Positions 55,901 to 64,000 of a stretch of DNA of 64,000 bases are shown piece after piece. Below the pieces are notes generated by a model. That model worked only from the letters and a program-made list of their open reading frames with translations, was not told the DNA's origin and searched no databases. Position 1 is the stretch's first letter. Each line of letters opens with the position of its first letter. Source of the stretch: Byssochlamys sp. IMV 00236 (taxonomy: Eukaryota > Ascomycota > Eurotiomycetes > Eurotiales > Thermoascaceae); contig MSJH02000655.1 of assembly GCA_001931875.2 (NCBI GenBank), positions 1 to 64,000 of the forward strand, in the 5' to 3' direction. Both the position numbers and the translations under genes were made by a program.

Positions 55901-56297
55901 AGCCATCTATTGTCCGGTAAGTTGTACAAACTATCTATATCTAGCTTGTGAAGTCGAAATGTTGACAAGCCGTAGTTTTGGCGTCGTCCATGAAGCTTGA
56001 ATATCCCTTGAGTGATGTTCTCCCAAATATTGAACACGCCAGAGATCGATTACTGTCGTCCATCTTCCACTATCGCCAGGATAGCCGTGTCTCTCAATTG
56101 ACAACGGATGAAGACTACGCGCTACTCTACGCCTATGGTAGGTTACAACATTAGAGCCCTATAATTTGATCGAGGTGCAAAAGCTAACCTTGATAGCCCT
56201 GGTCACTGGACAGCTTTGTACACAGATTATGGGCATTATGGATGACATTGGGAAGCTGTTCGGCACGTTAGATGAGGATGTAGTTAGGCTTCAGTAG
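52931..56297 (+). CDS. BRE4-like polytopic membrane protein (DUF2422/DUF2421, aromatic-acid-exporter-like)
   Basis: Exons 52931..52981, 53052..54347, 54400..54796, 54858..55916, 55976..56137 and 56197..56297 give 1021 residues. Two similar halves each carry a bundle of about six transmembrane helices. The first includes VAYLLGSLATFIPAIAAFLG and LGHALVLIIFCGGGLGF. The second includes VGAGAALYALPSFL and FLAFLGWMMAMWTAYIIL. Both end in the same ISARK motif (FPISARKQLR, WPISARKKLK) before a long cytosolic helical region. This is the fungal family related to yeast Bre4 and to fusaric-acid-resistance/aromatic-acid exporters. Loss of Bre4 causes brefeldin A sensitivity; the transported substrate is unknown. 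The 61-nt intron at 54797-54857 is essential to join the two reading frames. Confidence 0.87.
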
Positions 56298-56679
56298 TTC
56301 CAAATCGGCCTTGGAAGCACACTGTAAAATATAGCGCTGGAAGTTTGTAATATCAGTTCAACTTGTGAATATTGTAGAGAATTAACACGAGATAATTCGT
56401 TCTGTGTCGTGGTGCTCCCAGGGATCGCTTCCGAAAGCGAGCGAGACGCTGTGAAGGGCGCCCTCGTGCGTCTGCTTTTGGATCGGCGGGAGGACGACGA
56501 CGAACATGAGATGCAACCTCCATCCATCGATGGCTTCGCGACCACGACCATTTCCATCCTCGCGTTTGTCCACTCCGCCCGCGAGACCACTGTTCATCCC
56601 AGCGCGCACTTGATGTGTCCTAGTGATCCTCTTTTCGGCTTCGCGCAGCCCGTCGCGTCATAACGAGTTCGCAACGACC
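56298..56679. other. Intergenic, BRE4-like / ADA1
   Basis: 382 bp. The ADA1 frame is open upstream to 56623 from a GTG, but the first ATG is at 56680. No other feature. Confidence 0.7.
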
Positions 56680-58189
56680 ATGCAGATCGACCCAGCAGCT
56701 TTGAGTCGGACAGACTCTGCGTCGACTTCGACGTCGTCTGCTAAACCGGCAACTGCTACTGGCGCTTCGACGACGCAGAAGTCGACTAAGGCGCTCATCT
56801 CTGTTCCGCGTCTGGATCTGGAACCTGTCTACACTGAGCTGAAGGCCGCTATCGGGGACAGTTGGGCGGAGTACAAGCAGTCGACAGCCCTTTTCCTTCT
56901 AGGTACGTAAGACTGGCTCTCTGATATAGTCCCTATCATAGATGCGATCGCCCTGGAGACTTCAGGTTATTGCTGGCACGTTTCTGACCCTCTGATATCT
57001 AGGTCATCTCAACCAGAGCGAGTTCTCCTCACGTGTCGACCATATAATATGCGCAGATGCGAAGACCGAACACCTCCACAATAGCTTCATATGCACAATT
57101 ATCGGGAACCTTACGAGGGACCTCCCTGACCATGGAGTCGCCAGCTGGGTATCTGCGAATGATAAGCCCACGGTTGTGTCTAAGCCGGCCTCCGGGGATG
57201 CGGCCGAGCAAAGGCTCAAGACCGAGGTCATGCAGCTACCCCCTCGAGACCGTCGGAGAATAAAGGCGATCCAGGAGGTACTTATTCCTGACCCTTGAAG
57301 ACTACTGATTGTGCTGCGACTGAACTGGATGCTAACGGTTCATACCTACCCAGCCCGACCCCAGCGAAGTGGCGCGGAATGAACTTGAAGAATATCGCCA
57401 GGCGAAGCAAATAAAATTGCCGACACAAGTACCAGCGAGTGCAGGTGGATTGAATAAGACTAGTAAGACCTAATAGCTTCTCTCCCAGCTGTACGGCAGC
57501 ATTGCTGACCACATATCTTTCGATCAGATTGGGAACTCGAGATCAGAAAACGATATGCGCAGCCACTGGCATCAGAAATCGGCGAATTCCCCGATGCCGA
57601 ATCGATCCACGCCCGTATGGTTCCCATATGTTATGAGGAGTCTGTCGTTAGCGGTGCTAGCTTCTCTTGTGCCGAATTCATGGCCATTGCGACGGAAACT
57701 TTTGTGAAGGAAGTACTGTCCAGCGTGTTCGCGCGAACGCGGTCAAATGGCCCGTCCGGTACAATTAACGGCATGATGACTAGGAGATATCGACACCAGC
57801 TAGAACGGGAAGAGCTGGCATTCACTCGTGGTGAGATCGCGAAGGATGCCACTACCGGGTTGCTGCCGGTTGAAGCTAAGGAAGCTAGCGCCAGAAGACC
57901 TCTTGGGGTGAAGGACCTTAGGATTGCCCTTGAGCTTGGAGGTGGACTGCTCAGCCATATGCCGTTGATCATCGATCAAATCATGGGAGGATATGTTGAG
58001 GACGAACTGGAAGCAGAAAGACAGGACATCCTGATGGAAACCGCTAATGGTAACAAGGTTGAGTCTCCACCAAGCCCCATAGATGAGATGGACATAGACG
58101 AAGCCGGCTGGGACTGGGAAGGAGGTGCCGCAGATGACAGAGAGCAACTGGGCTCTTTGCTGGACGAGTGCCTTTCCATGGCGGCTTGA
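56680..58189 (+). CDS. HFI1: SAGA complex subunit Ada1/Hfi1
   Basis: Exons 56680..56902, 57003..57277, 57354..57462 and 57528..58189 give 422 residues. The protein opens with a Ser/Thr/Ala-rich segment followed by [23 protein letters not shown] and [18 protein letters not shown], the conserved N-terminal region of Ada1. The core histone-fold region contains [21 protein letters not shown] separate [16 protein letters not shown] and an acidic, Trp-rich segment ([15 protein letters not shown]) precede the C terminus. Ada1 pairs with Taf12 and is required for SAGA coactivator integrity in the nucleus. Introns are 100, 76 and 65 nt. Family recognised by motif order; the sequence is less conserved than its metabolic neighbours. 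Confidence 0.85.
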
Positions 58190-59042
58190 TATCATTACCG
58201 CAATTTCTGCTCTTTCGCTTCTCAATATTCTTTTGCGCCATCTCGACTGACTACAGCTCCTCTGGACATGTCCCTAGAAGATCTCCCGGGCAGAGAACTT
58301 CTCTATTTCACGGACATTCATATTTGCATTGCGTGGAGTTCATTGAGGGTTTTTTTCTTCTTCTCCTTCTTTTTTTTTTCTTTCCTTTTTCTCTTCTTCT
58401 CTTGGCTTGATCCTCTCTTGTGTTACCAAAAAAATCTTGACTACTGTGACGGACCAAGGCGAGGGCGTTGCTATTGACGACCTCCCGCAGGAAGGGGAGC
58501 ATGTATCTTTTGTCCTCGTTGTATCTGGACAGGGGCTACGGTAGATACCCATGTGTTGATATACTGCTCTATTTTGTGTCTTTGTGCTTGCTTTTCCGCA
58601 GAGGAGATTGGCTATAGGTTAATCAATTATGCAGACAGAATAAATAAAAAGCATACTGTTCGATTTAATTAAGAGCTTGAATAAGAGACATTATGTAACT
58701 ATATCAAGAATCAATTACATATATAGCAACTGCTCTTCGGTGGATAAATCATTAGTTTACTAGTTAACTATGAATTTCTGCCGTTATTTATAATCAGTTA
58801 TTTGCAAATCATTTAAGGGGAAATAACAATAAGCGAATCACATCCTTCTATTTATTGATGGAAGGCTATCTCTTGCGTCCACATATAAGTACAAAAGCAA
58901 TATGAATAAACCCCCATAACCTGCTAACAGGCTTTGTCAAACGCCAATGCTAAAAGATACTATACAAGAAAAGGAAAAAGAAAAAAAAAGTAGCATAACC
59001 CAGATGACATTAGAGAATCATGCTTTTTATCTTTTGAAAACG
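58190..59042. other. Convergent intergenic region, ADA1 / PRP1
   Basis: 853 bp between converging stops. It contains a long pyrimidine tract (about 58349-58405), an AT-rich zone and CTAGTTAACTA at 58760-58770. No supported gene. Confidence 0.75.
58760..58770. repeat. CTAGTTAACTA intergenic element, copy 3
   Basis: Third exact copy, in AT-rich DNA between two converging genes. Confidence 0.6.
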
Positions 59043-62000
59043 CTATGCAAGACGCTCCACTACCATTTTCAGCACCTCTTCTACGGTCTTGTAGGCGTTG
59101 GCTGGATCTTTGGCGACGGATTGCCAGACTTCGCCATGTTTGGGTTCCGTGGCGACACACTTGGCTAGCACATCGGCTCGTTTCTCCTGTAGTGGTGGTA
59201 TTAGTCTCAGATTATTCTCTATGTAGAGGACAGTAGTGGAAATGGTTTTTAAAACTTACCTCGGTGCCATGTTGTAGTAGGAATTTGTAATACCATGCCC
59301 ATGCATCTCCGAGGTCGCTGTTTGCGACAATAGCTTTCTCGAACCAGGTCATGGCCTTCTCCAGCCTGCGTTCGCCCCAGAATATACGTGCAACAGTGAC
59401 GAAGAGGATAGGATCGTTTTCGACTTTCTTGATAGCCTCCAAACTACGTGGCTTCCGCTGCGTTCTCGGCTCCAGGTGCCAGATGCTCTCACTCCAGAGT
59501 AAGCCGGAGTCAGGAACCTCTTGCAGCGCTTTAGCCATCAGCACCTTCGCTTGGGTGATGTTGTTGGCTCGTCGTTCGACTCTAACGCTCTCAGTCCAGA
59601 GCTCAGCGTTCTTCGGAACGGCCAGACGAGCTCGGTCGAGGACTGAACGTGCCTTAACCACGAGGCCTGCCTTTTCTTCCAGTCTCGAAGCAAGAAGCCA
59701 CAGAGGAACTGATTTGGGACAGGCTCTGGTACCAGTGCCATACGCTTCACGGGCCTGGGGGTACTTGTTCTGTAACTCGTAGATTTGACCTTTCATCATC
59801 CAGAGCTTATCTGCCTTGGGATAGAGCTGAAGGCCTTGGTTGACCAGGTCGAGTGCCTCATCGGTGTTGCCCAGTTGACGCTCGAATGCCACACTCTTGA
59901 TCCAAACACGATCCGTACCGGCTTCGCGGCGAGCTGTAGCAAGAAGCTCCCTGGCTTGGTCAGTTTGCCTGGCATCCGCTTCAAGTTTCACAGCAGCAAG
60001 CCAGATATCCTCGTTGTTGGGGTTTTGGTTGAATGCTCTTCCAAGGACTCTCCTGGCATTGTCGATCTCTCCAGCTTGCCATTTCTCCTTTGCAAGTTGC
60101 ATCCAGAGCACTTCACTCTGAGGACAAGCTTCCACGGCTTTCTCCAGAACCTGCCAGAGGGCTTCCTTGGTTCCATGATTGCGCTCCAAATCGGCTGCGG
60201 CAAGCCAGATGGACTTCCTGTTCACGAAGACGCGGAGGGCGTAAGCGTATATAGCCCTCGCAGTCTCATATTTACCCCTGGCAATACTGCCTCTCGCATC
60301 TTCCATCCAAATATCCTTCCTGTCGTCATCTTCATCCAATCCCCAACCGAGGGTCTCGCGAATAATGGCACCACAGGTCAGCACCGCACCCTCCTCTTCG
60401 CATTTTTCGGCCTCTGCAATCCACTCCTCTCTCTTCAGCATGGCATTCTCCCTCGCCAGAGACTGCACAGCCCTCTTCATGACATTGACCTTATCAGCCG
60501 TACCCATCTGCTCCTGCAATCTCGCAGCAGCAATCCATACTTCGTGACTTGTCGGGACGGCTTTGCGCGCAGCGTTGAGAACCTTTTGTGCGTTCTCGGG
60601 CGTCTCAAGACGAGCAAGCGCAAGCCAAAGCTCAACTGAAAGAGGAATCATCTCCACCGCTTTCGCAAGTAGAAGACGAGCGTCTGCGGGGTCTTCCTCC
60701 AGATTCACAGCTTCCTTCCATATAGCGACAGACTGTGGGATGTGGAGAATTGCTTGTCTGAGAACGTTCTTCTTCGCTCGAGGTTCAGTCTCAAGCTTCA
60801 TGGCTTCAATCCATAACCTCGTGGAACGGTCATTGTTCTTAATCGCATTGGCGGCTATAACCTTTGCGTTATGGCCTTCGTTGAGTCGAATATTTTCCAA
60901 CCAAGCGTCCTCACTTTTAGGACACAGTTCACATCCTTTCGCGATATAATTCCTGGCTGCGCCAATCCGTCCAGCAAGTTCCTCTAGACGAGCAATAGCA
61001 ATCCAACCCGGCGCATGTTTCGGGTTTGTTCGTGTAACTGACTCCAGCAGCACACGGACACGCTTGATATCCCCGATTTCCACCTCACCAGCTTTCAGTT
61101 CTGACTTTGTCAGACTGGTCAAGTATCCCTTCGGGTCTATATTTGTCGCGCTCCCGGACGCAGTATCGCCAGTCGACCCCTGGGCTGCCTGATCCAGTCT
61201 GACCTGCAGCACTTTGTCTCGGGCCGCTCCAATATCAGCGAAGTTGGTCATGGTTCCATCTGCGCTCTCTCCACCGCGCACATCGGTCTGGGTGCCATCT
61301 TCGGCAATGGTCGTCTCAAACTGTGTGGCATCTCTCGCACTTGCAATGACACTATCCGGAACGGCATAGAAGCGTTGTCTGAGGTTCTGCTTGGCGCGCC
61401 TGTTCTTACCCGTAAGGTCTCCGACCTCAGGGATATTCGCCCAGTCTTCGTCCGAGACAGTGGCCAATGAGCGCTTCAAATCAGCGAACTGTTGTTGAAT
61501 TTTCGGATTATTCCGTTCGTATTCTTCACGTTCTTGACGTTCTCGGGCTTCCCTATAGACGGCGAAAGGATTCAAGTCGGTATTCTGTCCAGATCAACCG
61601 AAAACCGGATGAACAAGAGGCTTTCAATAAAGACAGGGAAGGGGAATGCAATATGCTGGGTCAAAGGATGGGGATGGTACTAACCTTCTTGCTTTTCTCC
61701 GTCTGTCCATCTTCTCATCGACTTCCTTGTATATGCGATCCGCCTCGTCATCTTCCTGGTCATATTGCCCGTAGGCAAATAGTCCAACTTCGTTCTCCGG
61801 ATCTTGGAAACGTTCGTCCTCTTCCTCTTCCTCTACCTTCGCCTCTGCTCGGCCCTTTTCGCGCCCAGCTCCATATGCAGTGGGAGGCGCAGTTCCCAGA
61901 AGCTGCGCTCTCTTCGCAAGAGCCTCCTGGATCTGTTCTGGGGTAGGACCTTCTCGCGCAGGACCAAGATCTGATCTGGTGGTGAAACCGGTCGCACCTC

Positions 62001-62067
62001 TACCCAGACCTGCGACATAATTCTCAGGCGCACGCTGGCTCAGGAAATCATTCCGACCGAACGACAT
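59043..62067 (-). CDS. PRP6: U4/U6.U5 tri-snRNP splicing factor Prp1/Prp6
   Basis: Reverse-strand exons 62067..61685, 61552..59260 and 59186..59043 give 939 residues. The N-terminal PRP1_N domain includes FLSQRAPENYVAGLGRGATGF and, after an acidic stretch, ENEVGLFAYGQYDQEDDEAD. Across the 132-nt intron the basic helix continues as REARERQEREEYERNNPKIQ. The rest is a long array of HAT/TPR-like repeats, e.g. APGWIAIARLEELAGRIGAA, SEVLWMQLAKEKWQAGEIDN and ADKLWMMKGQIYELQNKYP. The protein bridges U5 and U4/U6 in the tri-snRNP of the spliceosome (S. pombe Prp1, yeast Prp6). The last exon encodes KRADVLAKCVATEPKHGEVW. Length matches the fungal family. Confidence 0.93.
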
Positions 62068-63000
62068 GGTCGCTGTATAAAAGGGCGAGGGACAGGAGAG
62101 CTTGACCTCGCGATTATATGCGGGAGAGGATATGTGAAGCTCCTATGAGAGCAGCTAACAAGTCTGTAAATACTAAGTCGGTGGCGTCTCAGTCGTTGTT
62201 CCCAGAACGGGCATCGCAGAAATGTTAGACCGACAGCGCCCCCCGATCTTATCTTATCAGCATAACTATCGATGAGAGCAGGCATAGTGGCAACATCGTC
62301 CAGATATCTTCACGCTACGTCCTTCTAGGCAAATTACGGTGATTAGCAACCTTTGGGAATTGCAATATCTTACGAAGGTAACTGTAACACAAATAATGCT
62401 GGCGTGATAATGGGACGCTACACCCACAAGGACATGTATTTGCTGTAGGGGTATATCAGCTAACTGGAGAAGAGTCTCCGTAGCAAAGGCTGACCAGCAG
62501 TTCCGGCTTCCAGAATATTTACATTGTAAGTACTTCCCGCAGCAGGTATCGGATAGCAAGTAACAGAACTTTGCGACATTATCTAGTTGTGCAATATAAG
62601 CGCGAGCAAGCGCTAATGATCCAATAGATGAAACACAGGCACTGATTCTCGACAGGACCAAAGTGCTTACCTCCCTCCATTTAACCCTGTAACTGCCAAT
62701 ATCAGCGAAGTTTAACTTGAAGGCATAATTATCGCGGTAGGTGATGTTGTATCCTAGATTCCCTTGGTCGATCCGCTTTGACAGGTAATTCCAGGAGCAC
62801 CCTCAGCCGCTAAAAGTAGGACAAAATCGCACAGGCCGTGACAAGATGTACAGAAGTTTCTGATAGCCGACACATGATAGAGATAGAAACCGGAACCGTT
62901 CGAACTCCTTTAGATTTCACCTAGAATTATTTTTATTGTTGTTATTGTTGACTGTTCATGCCCTCAGAGACCGGCTCCTGTGGAACCTCGTTATTCGACT
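62068..63000. other. Intergenic, PRP1 / GYP1
   Basis: 933 bp holding the PRP1 promoter and GYP1 3' UTR. The reverse-strand frame 62266-62661 (131 codons, Cys-rich) starts with TTG and has no recognisable domain, so it is not called. Confidence 0.7.
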
Positions 63001-64000
63001 TCATAGCCCGCCGAAGCTGGAAGAAGATGACTGTTCTCCCGCAGGTCGGAGATGGGCACTCGAGTCCTGAAACAGGCTTTGCCAGATGAACGCCTCACTC
63101 AGCAGAAGCTCAATGTCTTTCTCAGTCCAGTCGCGGGTCGGAAGAGCTTGGAGAAACATCATAATCTCCTATGTAGAGTTTGTCAGTTATTTCGGTGAGT
63201 GACTTTGTAGAGCTGAGTAGACGAATCTAACCTGAAAATCCATTTTTACCAACTGCTCAGACCACTTGACAAGAAAAGCCGCGCAGACATAGAGATGGAA
63301 GCGGGAGAAGCCCTGTTCTTCAGCCTATCACGAAATTAGCCTGCCCTTAAGGATGTTCCTCTGGAGAAGAAAACATACCAGGTACGTGTCCCACATGCGG
63401 ATAGTATTTTTGATGCTCAATTCCCTCATGAGAAGGCAGTTCATCCACCGAAAGCTGAACTGCATGAACTCGACCCCCTCAGTCTCTAAGTGTTTGGCAA
63501 GAGCGGAGTCAATGCGCGTAGTCAAGTCGCGCAGCGCTTTAACTTGCCTGTGGATACCAGGCTGAGCATAAATGTAGTTATCCTGAATTCCATCCAGCAG
63601 TTTAGTCAGACACCAAAATGAGTCCGCCTCCACTGCGTCCAGCACGGATCTGGGCAATTGACCGGGATCCATCCCCTTTTCAACGTCCAGGTCTGTCATA
63701 TACATGCCGAGGAAAACTTGCCAGAAAGGCGTGACAAGATCATTGATTCCTTGCACGTAGCCACTCGCGGGATGTCTAATCGCCCAAACATAAAGGATCC
63801 TCTCGAGGGAACGTTGCGTTGCTTCGAAACCGTAAAGCTCGAGGTGCGGGTTAGTACGTGGGACATCGATGCTGATTTGATGCCATATAGCTTCATCCAA
63901 TCCACGTCCTCGACCCGACATGGAGCCTGTATTCCCAGATGTGGACGAGAGGCCGGCGACAGTACTTCGCTCAAATGCCTGGCGAACACCGTCAAGATAT
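63001..64000 (-). CDS. GYP1: TBC-domain Rab GTPase-activating protein Gyp1, 3' part
   Basis: Reverse-strand exons ..64000-63379, 63324..63232 and 63168..63001; the 5' end lies beyond the window. The frame is open at 64000 and reads YLDGVRQAFER before SGRGRGLDEAIWHQI. The TBC catalytic features are present: the arginine finger in ISIDVPRTNPH (IxxDxxR) and the glutamine finger in GYVQGINDLVTPFW (YxQ). FMQFSFRWMNCLLMRELS and WDTYLAEEQGFSRFHLYVCAAFL follow, the latter spanning a 54-nt intron. The C terminus is short and Ser-rich. Gyp1 accelerates GTP hydrolysis by Ypt1/Rab1-type GTPases at the Golgi. Introns are 54 and 63 nt. Confidence 0.92.

Noticed and set aside
62266..62661. 131-codon Cys-rich reverse frame between PRP1 and GYP1, possibly a small secreted protein.
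   Set aside because: Starts with TTG, has no clean signal peptide and no obvious splice partners; too weak to call.

Overview
The window is nuclear DNA of a filamentous ascomycete, most likely an Aspergillus-like member of the Eurotiales. The evidence is the many short GT-AG introns (about 47-143 nt) with CTGAC/CTAAC-type branch sites, the compact gene spacing, and proteins that read as orthologues of yeast and Aspergillus housekeeping genes. I see no transposon, virus, CRISPR array, tRNA or rRNA gene. There is one 20-base assembly gap at 39746-39765.

Layout. 1-227: 5' end of an RRM splicing factor (-). 1516-2896: mitochondrial APS/PAPS-type carrier (+). 3757-4559: ribosomal protein L18 (+). 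4886-6400: PRO2 (-). 7268-9071: COP9 signalosome subunit 3 (+). 9505-10783: MRM2 (+), tail to tail with ATG7 (-, 10843-13328). 14174-15624: dCMP deaminase (+). 16458-18246: HIS7 (+). 19512-21603: MPE1 (+). 22392-23331: ornithine decarboxylase antizyme (+). 23899-24669: Yippee-like protein (+). 25000-26419: NASP/Sim3 histone chaperone (-), divergent from DPB2 (+, 26839-29151). 29973-33321: Mediator subunit 14 (-). 34725-35747: TFIIIC tau55-like (-). 37818-39415: VPS62 family (+). 42341-45871: NAD-dependent glutamate dehydrogenase (+). 46475-48953: CIA84 (-), divergent from RSM18 (+, 49311-50055). 50529-52483: AIP1 (+). 52931-56297: BRE4-like membrane protein (+). 56680-58189: SAGA subunit ADA1/HFI1 (+). 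59043-62067: PRP1/PRP6 (-). 63001-64000: GYP1 RabGAP (-), cut by the window end.

The genes are functionally mixed, as is normal for a fungal core-genome segment. Several neighbours still share themes. Proline, histidine, polyamine and glutamate metabolism are spread along the segment. A polymerase-epsilon subunit and an H3-H4 chaperone share one divergent promoter. Two mitochondrial biogenesis genes share another.

The most notable element is the antizyme gene. After two introns are removed, the message contains a 56-codon ORF0 ending CCC-UGA, and the conserved antizyme domain follows in the +1 frame. This is a programmed ribosomal frameshift that ordinary gene callers would split or mis-splice. 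Other points are a probable GC-AG intron in the TFIIIC gene, a 27-nt exon carrying the methyltransferase SAM motif of MRM2, two tandem 11-residue upstream ORFs before GDH2, and several palindromes and short repeated intergenic sequences.

All exon coordinates were derived by hand from reading frame, splice motifs and remembered family conservation. No alignment or transcript data were available.
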